Shown here one piece after another: positions 55,340 to 63,487 of a stretch of 64,000 nt of DNA; the stretch's first letter is position 1, and the number at the start of each line of letters is the position of its first letter. The position numbers and the translations under genes were made by a program. The notes under the pieces are model-generated. The model saw only the letters and a list, made by a program, of their open reading frames with translations, was not told the DNA's origin and did no database searches. The DNA comes from Actinospica robiniae DSM 44927 (lineage in GTDB: Bacteria > Actinomycetota > Actinomycetes > Streptomycetales > Catenulisporaceae), in NCBI RefSeq assembly GCF_000504285.1, contig NZ_KI632511.1:5500154-5564153 (forward strand), given 5' to 3'.

Positions 55340-56629
55340 TCATGCAGGGCGCGCCACCACTGCGATGTGCGGACGGGCCAAGAGCCTCGTCTGTATCTGC
55401 CGGTCCGTCCGCCGGGCCAGCCAGTACGCGGCGCCCAGACCGGCCGCGACGGTCAGCAGCCCGCACAGGCTCTGGGTCCAGCGCACGCCGATCGCTCCGG
55501 CCAGCCAGCCCACGATCGGCGAGCCGACCGGGGTGCCGCCCATGAAGACCAGCACGTACACGCCGGTGACCCGGCCGCGCAGCTCCGGCGTCACCGAGGT
55601 CTGCATGACCGCGTTGGCGGTGGTGGCCGTGGTCAGGCCGCACATGCCGGTAAGCGCGAGCATCGCGGCGTACGAGCCGAGGTCCGGCATCACCGCGGCG
55701 GCCAGTTCGAACAGGCCGAAGAGCATGGCCCCGCCGAGCACCAGCCGGATCCGGGCCACCCGCCGCCGGGCCGCGAGCAGCGCGCCGAGCAGGGAGCCGA
55801 CCGCCATGATCGCGGAGATCACGCCGTAGGTGGAGGCGCCGGAGTGGAAGACCTGGGTGGTGTAGAGCGGCAGCAGCACCGGGAAGTTGAGGCCGAAGCT
55901 GCCGAACACGGCCACCGTGACCAGCACGGCGAGCAGGTCGGGCCGAGTGCGCACGTAGCGGAAGGCCTCGAGCTGGCCGCCTCGTCCGCGCTTGGCCCGG
56001 GTGTCCGCGTGCAGTTCGCGCTTGCGGATCAGGGCCAGTCCGGTGACCACGGCCGCATAGGAGGCCGCGTTGATCAGGAAGACCCAGCCGGAGCCGGTCA
56101 TCTGCGAGGTGAACAGGCCGATCAGCAGGCCGGCCACGGCGGGGCCGAGGACGCGGCCGAGGTTGAAGTTGGCGGAGTTGAGCGAGACCGCGTTCTGCAG
56201 GTCCTCCGGGCCGACCATCTCGACCACGAAGGACTGCCGGGCCGGGGTGTCGGCGGCCGTGACGGTGCCCAGGAGCAGGGCGAAGACGTAGATCTGCCAG
56301 GCGGTGATGCTTCCGGTGACGGTGAGCAGGCCGAGGATGCCGGCGAGCACGCCCATGCCGCTCTGCGTGATCATCAGCATGGTGCGCTTCGGGAACCGGT
56401 CGGCGAGCACGCCGCCCCAGACCGAGAAGAGCAGGATCGGGAGGAACTGCAGCGCCGTGACCACGCCGAGGGCGGTGCCGCTGTGGGTGAGGGTGAGCAC
56501 CAGCCAGTCCTGGGCGATGCGCTGCATCCAGGTGCCGGTGTTGGAGACGACCTGCCCGGCCGCGAACAGGCGGTAGTTGCGGTTGCGCAGGGATCGGAAT
56601 GTGCTGCGTATCGAGTCGGTCTCGCTCAC
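55340..56629 (-). CDS. MFS exporter, EntS-like (MFS_3)
   Basis: A 429-residue transporter with about 12 transmembrane helices. The N-terminal FRSLRNRNYRLFAAGQVVSNTGTWMQRIAQDWLVL is typical of the MFS_3 group that includes the enterobactin exporter EntS, and GGVLADRFPKRTMLMITQ is the loop 2-3 signature. The substrate cannot be read: drug or siderophore export are options. The start GTG 56629 has GGAGGGG upstream. No iron box is present; instead a short palindrome (56688-56700) lies upstream, which may be an operator. It follows the NCS2 permease in the same direction. Confidence 0.9.
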   Translation of the reverse strand: MSETDSIRSTFRSLRNRNYRLFAAGQVVSNTGTWMQRIAQDWLVLTLTHSGTALGVVTALQFLPILLFSVWGGVLADRFPKRTMLMITQSGMGVLAGILGLLTVTGSITAWQIYVFALLLGTVTAADTPARQSFVVEMVGPEDLQNAVSLNSANFNLGRVLGPAVAGLLIGLFTSQMTGSGWVFLINAASYAAVVTGLALIRKRELHADTRAKRGRGGQLEAFRYVRTRPDLLAVLVTVAVFGSFGLNFPVLLPLYTTQVFHSGASTYGVISAIMAVGSLLGALLAARRRVARIRLVLGGAMLFGLFELAAAVMPDLGSYAAMLALTGMCGLTTATTANAVMQTSVTPELRGRVTGVYVLVFMGGTPVGSPIVGWLAGAIGVRWTQSLCGLLTVAAGLGAAYWLARRTDRQIQTRLLARPHIAVVARPA

Positions 56630-56687
56630 GGGCGGCCCCCTCCGGCGGTACTGCTATGGCTTAAATCACACTGAGAAGCTTACATCA

Positions 56688-56700
56688 TTAGCAGCGCTAA
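56688..56700. promoter_or_regulatory. Palindrome upstream of the MFS gene, possible operator
   Basis: TTAGC, 3-base spacer, GCTAA: a perfect short inverted repeat in an AT-richer island between the NCS2 stop and the MFS start. MarR-type repressors bind sites of this size, but no MarR gene is in the window. Confidence 0.4.
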
Positions 56701-56752
56701 GTGGAAACCGTCTATTCCCCACTCAGCCACTTACAGGCCAGGTGGGGCGGGG

Positions 56753-58165
56753 TTACTTCACGTTCAGCCAGTGCTCGATCGGGCTGATCGCGAAGTAGGC
56801 GACGAAGAGCAGCGAGATCACGGCCATCAACGGGTGCACCTCGCGCGCCCGGCCGAGCACCAGCCGGATCGCCACGAACGCGATCACCGAGGCGCCGATA
56901 CCGTTGGTGATCGAGTAGGTGAAGGGCATCAGCGCGATCGCCAGGTACGCCGGGATCGCGATGTCCCATTCGGTCCAGGGGATGTCCTTGATCTGGGTCA
57001 TCATCAGAAAGCCCACCACGACCAGCGCCGGCGCCGCCGCCTGCTGCGGCACGATCCCGGTCAGCGGCGTCGCGAACGTGGTCAGCAGCAGCAGCACGCC
57101 GGTGACGACGCTGGCCAGTCCGCTGCGCGCGCCCTCCCCGACGCCCGCCGCGGACTCGACGAAGGTCGTGTTCGAGGAGCACGAGCCCGCGCCGCCGGCC
57201 GCCGCGGCCAGCCCGTCGATGAACAGCACCCGGTTGATCCCCGGCACCTCGCCCCGCTCGGTCAGCAGCCCCGCCTCGGCGGTCACGCCCACGATCGTGC
57301 CCATGGCGTCGAAGAAGTCGGACAGGATCAGCGTGAAGATGAACACGATGCAGGTCACGACGCCGGCGTGGACGAAGCCGCCGAACAGCGAGAACCTGCC
57401 GAGCAGGCTGAAGTCCGGGCTGGCGAACGGGTGGCTGGGCAGCTTCGGCTGGATCAGCCCCCAGTCCGTCACGGTCAGGTGCGCGACGTGGTTGACGATG
57501 ACCGCGACCACGGTGCAGACGATGATGGAGATCAGGATCGCCCCCGGCACCCGGCGCACGAGCATCAGGAAGGTGGCCAGTACGCCGAGGCAGAAGATGA
57601 GCACCGGCCAGCCGTTGAGCTGGCCGTCGGAGCCGAGCTGCACCGGCACGGTGGTCTGCGCGGCGTCCGGGACCCGGGTGACGAAGCCCGCGTCGACCAG
57701 GCCGATCAGCGCGACGAACAGGCCGATGCCGACGCCGATGGCCCGCTTGAGCGGCATCGGGATGGCGTCCATGATCATCCGCCGCAGCCCGGTGACCACC
57801 AGCACGCAGATGCCGATGCCCTCGAGCACCACCAGGCCCATGGCGTCCTGCCAGGACATGGTCGGCGCGATCGTGAAGGCCACCACGCCGTTCAGGCCCA
57901 GGCCCGCGGCGATGGCGAGCGGCAGGTTCCCGCCCACGCCCATGATGATGGTCATCGCCCCGGCCACCACCGCCGTGGCCACCGTCAGCTGCGCCGGGTT
58001 CAGCGTGTGCCCGTAGAGGTCCTTGCCGCCGCCCAGGATCAGCGGGTTGAGCACCACGATGTAGGCCATGGCGAAGAAGGTCGCGAACCCCCCGCGCAGC
58101 TCCCGCAGCACGGTGCTCTTGCGCTCGGGCAGCTTGAACGCGAGGGAGACGGGATCGGCGGCCAT
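56753..58165 (-). CDS. NCS2-family purine permease (AzgA-like)
   Basis: A 470-residue membrane protein with 12 or more helices. The beginning RKSTVLRELRGGFATFFAMAYIVVLNPLIL and GLGLNGVVAFTIAP are typical of the AzgA branch of nucleobase/cation symporters (hypoxanthine, guanine, adenine), and VGVTAEAGLLTERGEVPGINR with SNTTFVESAAGVGEGARSGL marks the conserved binding-site helices. Start ATG 58165 with GGAG upstream. It is divergent from the DUF2530 gene. Confidence 0.92.
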   Translation of the reverse strand: MAADPVSLAFKLPERKSTVLRELRGGFATFFAMAYIVVLNPLILGGGKDLYGHTLNPAQLTVATAVVAGAMTIIMGVGGNLPLAIAAGLGLNGVVAFTIAPTMSWQDAMGLVVLEGIGICVLVVTGLRRMIMDAIPMPLKRAIGVGIGLFVALIGLVDAGFVTRVPDAAQTTVPVQLGSDGQLNGWPVLIFCLGVLATFLMLVRRVPGAILISIIVCTVVAVIVNHVAHLTVTDWGLIQPKLPSHPFASPDFSLLGRFSLFGGFVHAGVVTCIVFIFTLILSDFFDAMGTIVGVTAEAGLLTERGEVPGINRVLFIDGLAAAAGGAGSCSSNTTFVESAAGVGEGARSGLASVVTGVLLLLTTFATPLTGIVPQQAAAPALVVVGFLMMTQIKDIPWTEWDIAIPAYLAIALMPFTYSITNGIGASVIAFVAIRLVLGRAREVHPLMAVISLLFVAYFAISPIEHWLNVK

Positions 58166-58208
58166 GGCTGCTCCGGAGGCGGTGGTGCGGGTGAGCGGGC
58201 GTGTTGTC

Positions 58209-58214
58209 TACGCT
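58209..58214 (+). promoter_or_regulatory. -10 box, leaderless DUF2530 gene
   Basis: TACGCT followed by 7 bases and GTG 58222. Confidence 0.5.
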
Positions 58215-58221
58215 TGCCCCC

Positions 58222-58500
58222 GTGGCCATTCCCGCGGATTCCGAGAACACGACCGAGCAGCCGCCGAACGGGGGGTTGCGCGACCTCAAGCCGATGGAGG
58301 TGGACATCACCCGGATCGTCCTGATCGGCACCGTGCTCTACGCCATCGCCGCCGTCGTCCTGCTCGCGATGAACACCACGCTGACCCACCACGGCCACGG
58401 TCGCTGGCCCTGGGTGGCGGTGAGCGGGACGGCCCTCGGCCTGCTCGGCCTCTACTATCTCAAGCGCCGCGACCGCGCGAACGCCCGCGCAAAGGCGTGA
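58222..58500 (+). CDS. DUF2530 membrane protein
   Basis: A 92-residue protein with two transmembrane helices (VLIGTVLYAIAAVVLLAM and WVAVSGTALGLLGLYYL) joined by a short HHGHGR loop, and a basic C-terminal tail. The preceding segment LKPMEVDITRIVLIGT is the DUF2530 signature. The start is set at GTG 58222, which sits 7 bases after a -10 box; the GTG at 58201 is in frame but would lie upstream of that box. Found next to NCS2 permeases and DUF3027 genes in actinobacteria; function unknown. Confidence 0.82.
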   Translation: MAIPADSENTTEQPPNGGLRDLKPMEVDITRIVLIGTVLYAIAAVVLLAMNTTLTHHGHGRWPWVAVSGTALGLLGLYYLKRRDRANARAKA

Positions 58501-58527
58501 AACCTCTTCCCGCCCGGCTGATAGCGG

Positions 58528-58772
58528 GACGTAGGGCCGGGCAGGGCCGAAGGAAAACCTTAAAGCCGCCCCGCGCGCACATGTGAGAGCTCTTCCCGCC
58601 CCTGGCCTTACTGACCTCCGCCGCCGCCACTCTCCTCATCCGGAACCCGCGCGCGGGGTCCGGGGTGTCCCCGGCGTGGGGCGTGGGGCCGTGCCCCACA
58701 AGACACAGGGGACACGTGCGCTCGACGCAGGCCCGACCCGTAGCGAAGCGTAGGGCCGGGCCGAAGGAAAAG
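58528..58772. repeat. Intergenic repeat region, copy B of double hairpin and short direct repeats
   Basis: The 274-base gap between DUF2530 and DUF3027 contains a double hairpin (CCGGGG/CCCCGG at 58660-58674, then GTGGGGC/GCCCCAC at 58683-58699). Bases 58675-58699 repeat 915-939 with one change. It also holds two direct repeats of CGTAGGGCCGGGC...GCCGAAGGAAAA (about 58530-58557 and 58750-58772). The flanking genes converge, so these probably act in termination. Confidence 0.65.
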
Positions 58773-58774
58773 CG

Positions 58775-59611
58775 CTAAGAGTGGCCCAGCTCGGCGGAGT
58801 CGACCGAGTCCATCGCGAACTCGTCGAGCACCGGCCCGGGCGCTTCGCGCGGCTCGGGCGAGGCGACCGCCTCGGAGTGCCCGCCGCAGCCGAAGTTGAG
58901 CGAGACGACCTGGCCGTCGGCCGGGGAGTACTCGTTGGCGCACACGCCGAAGGCCTGGCGCAGCGAGCCCGCCATCAGGGCCAGGAAGCCGCAGGTGGAA
59001 CAGGTGCCCGGGGCGGCCTGGGCCATGTCGGACTCCGGTCCGCGGCCCTGCAGCCAGCGCTCGGCCGCGGCCTCGCGGCCCTCGCGGGAGAGCACCCGGT
59101 GACGGCCGGCGCCGATCTCGAAGGCGATCAGCGGCAGCGAGTCGCGCCGCTCCCACTTCTCTTCCTCCGCGGCCTTGCCGGTGGCGATCTCCGGCTCGTC
59201 CGCGCCGGTGTAGCCGGGCTCGAGCCGCACGTCGTCGGGGGCGGTGGGCAGCAGGTCGCCCACACCGATGTCACCCGGCTGCAGCCGCTCGCTCCACGGC
59301 AGCCACTGCGGCGGCATGATCGCGCCGTCACCGGGTACCAACACCGTCTCGTCGACGGTCACCAGCTTCGAGCGCGAGGCCCGGGTGACCGTGACCGCCC
59401 AGCGCCAGCCGACGTAGCCGCGCTCCCTGGCCTCGAAGTAGTGGGTGGCCACCCGTTCGCCGTCGGACTGGATGCCGAGGTGCGCGCCCACGTTGCCGAT
59501 GCCGGCCACGTCTTCGGCGGCGGCCAGCGCGAGCTCAACGGCTTCGGCGCAAGCGGAGTCCAGGACGGGGGTACGGCTGGTTCGGGGCTTGGCGGGCGTC
59601 GCGGTGGTCAC
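58775..59611 (-). CDS. DUF3027 family protein
   Basis: A 278-residue conserved actinobacterial protein. The DUF3027 core is clear: DSACAEAVELALAAAEDVAGIGNVG, HYFEARERGYVGWRWAVTV, LVPGDGAIMPPQWLPWSERLQPGDIGVGDLLP, and the cysteine-bearing end CSTCGFLALMAGSLRQAFGVCANEYSPADG, a likely metal site. Function unknown. The start is GTG 59611, 7 bases after a -10 box and without a ribosome-binding site. It is divergent from the MFS-like gene. Confidence 0.88.
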   Translation of the reverse strand: MTTATPAKPRTSRTPVLDSACAEAVELALAAAEDVAGIGNVGAHLGIQSDGERVATHYFEARERGYVGWRWAVTVTRASRSKLVTVDETVLVPGDGAIMPPQWLPWSERLQPGDIGVGDLLPTAPDDVRLEPGYTGADEPEIATGKAAEEEKWERRDSLPLIAFEIGAGRHRVLSREGREAAAERWLQGRGPESDMAQAAPGTCSTCGFLALMAGSLRQAFGVCANEYSPADGQVVSLNFGCGGHSEAVASPEPREAPGPVLDEFAMDSVDSAELGHS

Positions 59612-59618
59612 GCTCCAG

Positions 59619-59624
59619 ATGGTA
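59619..59624 (-). promoter_or_regulatory. -10 box, leaderless DUF3027 gene
   Basis: On the minus strand TACCAT is followed by 7 bases and GTG 59611. Confidence 0.5.
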
Positions 59625-59719
59625 GTCGTTCCGCGGGCCGCCAGCGTCAGGCGTCCGTGACAAGGGACGTCCGCGGGGTACACACTTGACGCGACGAACC
59701 TGAGGGGGAGATCGAAGGC

Positions 59720-61294
59720 ATGGGTGGTCGGGACAACGCTTCCGAGCAGCTGCGCGGAGCGGCGGGGATGCCGCCGCTTCAGGAGACGGCGCTCGGTTCG
59801 CCCGCTGACCTGCACGCCACCGACGTGGTCGGCCCCGGCGCGGCGCCGCCCGGGGGCCCGGCGGATCCGGCGGTCGCGACCATGAGCGTGCACGGCGACG
59901 GCGGCAAGGGCGGCCGCGACGGACGCGACGGCCGCAACGCGGCCTGGGTGCGGCAGACCGGCAACAAGGTCAAACACGGGGCGGACGAGGCGATGGACGC
60001 CGCGGACGCGGTCTACAGCCGGATCCAGCGGATCACCCAGGCGGAAGGGGCGGGCCAGTCCGGCCTGGCCCACGTCATCGAGCTCAACGCGGTGGTAGCC
60101 ACCGGCGACCTGCTGGTCACCGTGGCCCTGGCCACCTCGCTCTTCTTCAGCCTGCAGCCGAACGAAGCCCGCCCGAAGGTGGCGCTGTACCTGCTGGTCA
60201 CGATGGTGCCGTTCGTGCTCCTCGCGCCGGTGATCGGCCCGGTGCTGGACCGGCTGCGCGGCGGACGCCGCTTCGCCATGGCGCTGACCGCGCTGATCCG
60301 GGCGCTGCTCGCGCTGGTGCTGGCGAAGACGATCGCCGGCGGCAGCCTGGCCGTCTACCCGGCGGCCTTCGGCTGCCTGGCCGCCTCGCGCGCCTACGGG
60401 GTGAGCCGCTCGGCGGTCATCCCGCGGGTGCTGCCGCCGGGCACGTCACTGGTTCGGGCCAACTCCCGAATCAACTTGTTCACGCTGTTCGCGACCCTGG
60501 TGGCCACGCCCATCGGCTACGGCCTGGGCAAGCTGGGCCACGCCCTGCCGCTGCTGCTCGCGGCTCTGGTCTTCTTCGCAGGCACCTGGCTGGCCCTGCG
60601 TCTGCCCAAGCACGTGGACTCGGACGAGGGCGAGATGCGCGCCCAGCTGCGCCGGGAAGACCACGGCCTGGACGAGAACGAGCACACCCTGGCCCAGACG
60701 CTGCCGGACAAGCGGCTGCGCTCGGTCGGCACGAGTGTGCTGCTGGCGCTGCGGGCGACCGGCGCGTTGCGCGCGTACGCCGGGTTCACGGCCTTGTACT
60801 TCGCGTTCATGCTGCGCACCAACTCCATCGGCGGCCTGCACAACCTGACCGCCATCGGCCTGGTCGCGGGGGCGATCGCGGTCGGCGGCGGGCTCGGCTC
60901 GCTGGTCGGCGGCTGGCTCAAGGCGCGGGCGCCCGAGGGCATCGTCACCGGCTGCATCACGGTCAGCGCGATCGTGACGGTGCTCACCGCCTTCTACTAC
61001 AACCTGCCGATGGTGCTGCTCGCCTGCGGCCTGGCCGGGCTGGCACCGTCGCTGGCCAAGCTCTCGCTGGACGCGATGATCCAGCGCGACACGGTCGAGC
61101 AGGTGCGCACGTCCGCGTTCGCCAAGTCGGAGACGCTGATGCAGCTGTGCTGGGTGCTCGGTGCCGGCCTCGGCCTGGTCATGCCGAGCAGCCACCCGGT
61201 ACTCGCGGTGAGCACCTGCGCGGTCTGGCTCAGCGTGGTGACGCTGATCACCGCCAAGGCGCTGACCGACCAGCGGCACTCCTCCCCGTCCTAG
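59720..61294 (+). CDS. MFS-like membrane protein with long N-terminal tail
   Basis: A 524-residue protein. The first 110 residues are a soluble Gly-rich tail (GGKGGRDGRDGRN) ending in an amphipathic segment; about 10-12 transmembrane helices follow, starting LNAVVATGDLLVTVALATSLFF. The loop PVIGPVLDRLRGGRRFAMAL is an MFS signature. Substrate unknown. It lies directly upstream of mqnB-mqnD, as in Streptomyces, but no role in menaquinone synthesis is shown. The start ATG 59720 has GAGGGGGAG upstream. Confidence 0.85.
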   Translation: MGGRDNASEQLRGAAGMPPLQETALGSPADLHATDVVGPGAAPPGGPADPAVATMSVHGDGGKGGRDGRDGRNAAWVRQTGNKVKHGADEAMDAADAVYSRIQRITQAEGAGQSGLAHVIELNAVVATGDLLVTVALATSLFFSLQPNEARPKVALYLLVTMVPFVLLAPVIGPVLDRLRGGRRFAMALTALIRALLALVLAKTIAGGSLAVYPAAFGCLAASRAYGVSRSAVIPRVLPPGTSLVRANSRINLFTLFATLVATPIGYGLGKLGHALPLLLAALVFFAGTWLALRLPKHVDSDEGEMRAQLRREDHGLDENEHTLAQTLPDKRLRSVGTSVLLALRATGALRAYAGFTALYFAFMLRTNSIGGLHNLTAIGLVAGAIAVGGGLGSLVGGWLKARAPEGIVTGCITVSAIVTVLTAFYYNLPMVLLACGLAGLAPSLAKLSLDAMIQRDTVEQVRTSAFAKSETLMQLCWVLGAGLGLVMPSSHPVLAVSTCAVWLSVVTLITAKALTDQRHSSPS

Positions 61295-61359
61295 GCCGTG
61301 TCCGCCGGGCCCGGCCGAGCCTGACCGGACCGGGGCCGAGTGCGCTCACCCGCTCGGTG

Positions 61360-61365
61360 TAACTT
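61360..61365 (+). promoter_or_regulatory. -10 box, leaderless mqnB
   Basis: TAACTT followed by 6 bases and GTG 61372. Confidence 0.5.
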
Positions 61366-61371
61366 GGCCGG

Positions 61372-62022
61372 GTGAACCGGATTCTGATCGTCACCGCGGT
61401 CGAGGCCGAGGCCGAGGCGTTGCGCCGGGGCCTGCCCGGCGGAGCCGACGCGCCGGGGGTCACCGTGCTCGTGGGCGGGGTGGGCTCGGCCCACGCGGCC
61501 GCGTCGACGGCCCGGGCGCTGGGCACGGACGGCGGCGGCTACGGCGCGGTCATCAGCGCGGGCATCGCCGGCGCCTTCCGGGGCCGGGCCGAGCTGGGCG
61601 GGCTGCTGCTGGCCCGCCAGGTCGTGGCCGCGGACTTCGGCGCCGGGGCCCCGCGGGACGAGGAGCATCCGGACGGCTTCCTGAGTGTGGACGAGCTCGG
61701 CTTCGGCTCGGCCACGGCGGAGGCCGGGCGGCTGCCGGGCGTGCAGGCCGTCGTCGGCACCATCCTCACCGTCACCTGCGCCACCGGAACCGACGAGCGC
61801 GCCGAGGAACTGACGCGGCGTTACCCGGAGGCGGTCGGCGAGGCGATGGAGGGCTACGGCGTGGCCGCCGCGGCGGCGCTGTTCGACCTGCCCTTCGCCG
61901 AGATCAGAGCCGTGTCGAACTTCGTCGGGCGGCGGGAGCGGGAGGCCTGGCGGATCGGTCCCGCGCTGGCCGCGCTCACCGCGGCGGCCCGGCCGATCGC
62001 GGAAGGACTCCAGGCATGCTGA
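61372..62022 (+). CDS. mqnB: Futalosine hydrolase
   Basis: Cleaves futalosine to hypoxanthine and dehypoxanthine futalosine in the alternative menaquinone pathway. The 216-residue protein is of the nucleoside phosphorylase fold: RILIVTAVEAEAEALRRGL, ISAGIAGAFRGRAELGGLL, VVAADFGAGAPRDEE, and EAMEGYGVAAAAALFDLPFAEIRAVSNFVGRR with the catalytic Glu. It starts at GTG 61372, leaderless type. Its last 7 bases overlap the mqnD start, so the two are translated together. Confidence 0.93.
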   Translation: MNRILIVTAVEAEAEALRRGLPGGADAPGVTVLVGGVGSAHAAASTARALGTDGGGYGAVISAGIAGAFRGRAELGGLLLARQVVAADFGAGAPRDEEHPDGFLSVDELGFGSATAEAGRLPGVQAVVGTILTVTCATGTDERAEELTRRYPEAVGEAMEGYGVAAAAALFDLPFAEIRAVSNFVGRREREAWRIGPALAALTAAARPIAEGLQAC

Positions 62023-62798
62023 CCATCGCCTACTCTCCCTGCCCCAACGACACCTTCATCTTCCACGCGTGGACGCACGGCCTGATCGCCGGAGCACCGG
62101 AGCTGACGGTCAGTTACGCCGACATCGACCAGACCAACGGCTGGCTGGCCGACGAGCGCGGCCTGGACGTGATGAAGATCTCCGCGGCCGCGCTGCCGGA
62201 GGCGCTGGCGAACGGCTACGAGCTGCTGCCGTGCGGCGGCGCGATGGGCCGGGGCTGCGGGCCGCTGGTGCTGGCCGCGCCCGGGTTCGGCGGCAGCCTG
62301 GCCGGCCGGACGGTGGCCGTGCCGAGCCTGCGCTCGACCGCGTTCCTGCTGTTCAAGCAGTGGGCTGCGGCGCGGGGTGAGCAGCCTGAGATCAGGGTCA
62401 TGCAGTTCCGCGACATCATGCCCGCGGTGCGCGACGGCGAGGTGGACGCCGGACTGGTCATCCACGAGGCCCGCTTCACCTACCAGCAGTTCGGCCTCGA
62501 GTGCCTCGCCGATCTGGGCGAGTGGTGGGAGGCGACGACCGGCGCGCCGATCCCGTTGGGCGTGATCGTGGCCCGCTCGGCTCTCGGGCCCGAGGTGATC
62601 GGCGGGGTCACCGCGGCGCTGCGCGCTTCCGTGGAACACGCCTTCGCCCACCCGCAGGACTCGCACGAATACGTGCTCTCCCTCGCCGAGGAGATGGATC
62701 CGGATGTGGCCCGCCGCCACATCGAGCTCTACGTCAACGAGTTCTCCCGGGACCTCGGCCCGGACGGCGAGAAGGCCCTCGAACGCTTGTTCGTTTAG
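62016..62798 (+). CDS. mqnD: 1,4-dihydroxy-6-naphthoate synthase
   Basis: Converts cyclic dehypoxanthine futalosine to 1,4-dihydroxy-6-naphthoate, a later step of the futalosine menaquinone route. The 260-residue protein begins MLTIAYSPCPNDTFIFHAW, the family hallmark, followed by DVMKISAAALPEAL, LPCGGAMGRGCGPLV and DAGLVIHEARFTYQQFGL. The fold is that of periplasmic-binding proteins but it is cytoplasmic. It overlaps mqnB and ends in a hairpin that covers the stop codon. Confidence 0.95.
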   Translation: MLTIAYSPCPNDTFIFHAWTHGLIAGAPELTVSYADIDQTNGWLADERGLDVMKISAAALPEALANGYELLPCGGAMGRGCGPLVLAAPGFGGSLAGRTVAVPSLRSTAFLLFKQWAAARGEQPEIRVMQFRDIMPAVRDGEVDAGLVIHEARFTYQQFGLECLADLGEWWEATTGAPIPLGVIVARSALGPEVIGGVTAALRASVEHAFAHPQDSHEYVLSLAEEMDPDVARRHIELYVNEFSRDLGPDGEKALERLFV

Positions 62799-62811
62799 CT
62801 GTTCGAGGGCC
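62774..62811 (+). terminator. Terminator overlapping the mqnD stop codon
   Basis: Arms 62774-62784 and 62801-62811 pair perfectly; the left arm codes the last residues of MqnD and the stop (62796-62798) lies in the loop. Confidence 0.7.
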
Positions 62812-62835
62812 GGGAGCGACGGGCGGGGGCGGCGG

Positions 62836-63219
62836 TCACAGGTCGAGCTGGTCGGCCACCGCCCGGAGCAGCTTGGCCACCTTGCGGCCCTGCTCGCGCT
62901 CGGGGTACTTGCCGCGGCGCAGGGTGGTCGAGACGTGGTCGAGCACCTTGATCACGTCTTCGACGATCACGACGAGGTCCTCGGCCGGCTTGCGCTGGGC
63001 CACCGCGACGGAGGGCTTGGCGTCGATCAGCTGGACGTTGAGCGCGCTCTCGCCGCGCCGCCCGTCCGCGATGCCGAACTCGACCCGCTGGCCGGGCTTG
63101 AGCGTATCGACCCCGGGCGGGAGCGCGGAGGAGTGGACGTGGACGTCGCCGCCGTCCTCGCGGGCGATGAAACCGAAGCCCTTTTCGGCGTTGTACCACT
63201 TCACCTTGCCGGTCGGCAC
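62836..63219 (-). CDS. Cold-shock domain protein with C-terminal extension
   Basis: A 127-residue protein. The first 65 residues are a cold-shock domain: [19 protein letters not shown] with the RNP1 motif, and [10 protein letters not shown] where RNP2 has His in place of the usual Phe (VFVH). The C-terminal half is a helical extension ([26 protein letters not shown]) found in actinobacterial relatives. It should bind single-stranded RNA or DNA. The start is GTG 63219 with GAGG upstream. It is convergent with mqnD, as in Streptomyces. Confidence 0.9.
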   Translation of the reverse strand: MPTGKVKWYNAEKGFGFIAREDGGDVHVHSSALPPGVDTLKPGQRVEFGIADGRRGESALNVQLIDAKPSVAVAQRKPAEDLVVIVEDVIKVLDHVSTTLRRGKYPEREQGRKVAKLLRAVADQLDL

Positions 63220-63410
63220 CGAACTACCTCATCACTCTCGTCGTAACTCCCGGGCTTCGCACGCTGACCGCGTTCACCCTGACGAGTTAAGGCTAGCTGC
63301 CCGGCGCCGCCTGGTCACGCTGCATTATCGAGCTGATCCGGACGCGTGAGCATTTCCTGCGGACATCCCTCGTACGGCGTAGTCAACGCGCGCTTCAGGG
63401 CCCGGACACC

Positions 63411-63429
63411 TAAGGTTAGGCGAACCTTA
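63411..63429 (+). promoter_or_regulatory. Iron box (DtxR/IdeR/DmdR operator)
   Basis: TAAGGTTAGGCGAACCTTA matches the 19-base actinobacterial iron box TTAGGTTAGGCTAACCTAA at 16 positions and is itself an imperfect palindrome. It lies 58 bases before the start of the sucrase/ferredoxin-like gene. Confidence 0.8.
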
Positions 63430-63487
63430 CTTTTCTCGTCGTCTCGGCTGCCCGGGCGCCGTGCCGCGGACTTCCCGGGAGGGCCTG

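Noticed and set aside
56630-56752. Iron box upstream of the EntS-like exporter
   Set aside because: No sequence near TTAGGTTAGGCTAACCTAA is present; the only palindrome is TTAGC-AGC-GCTAA.
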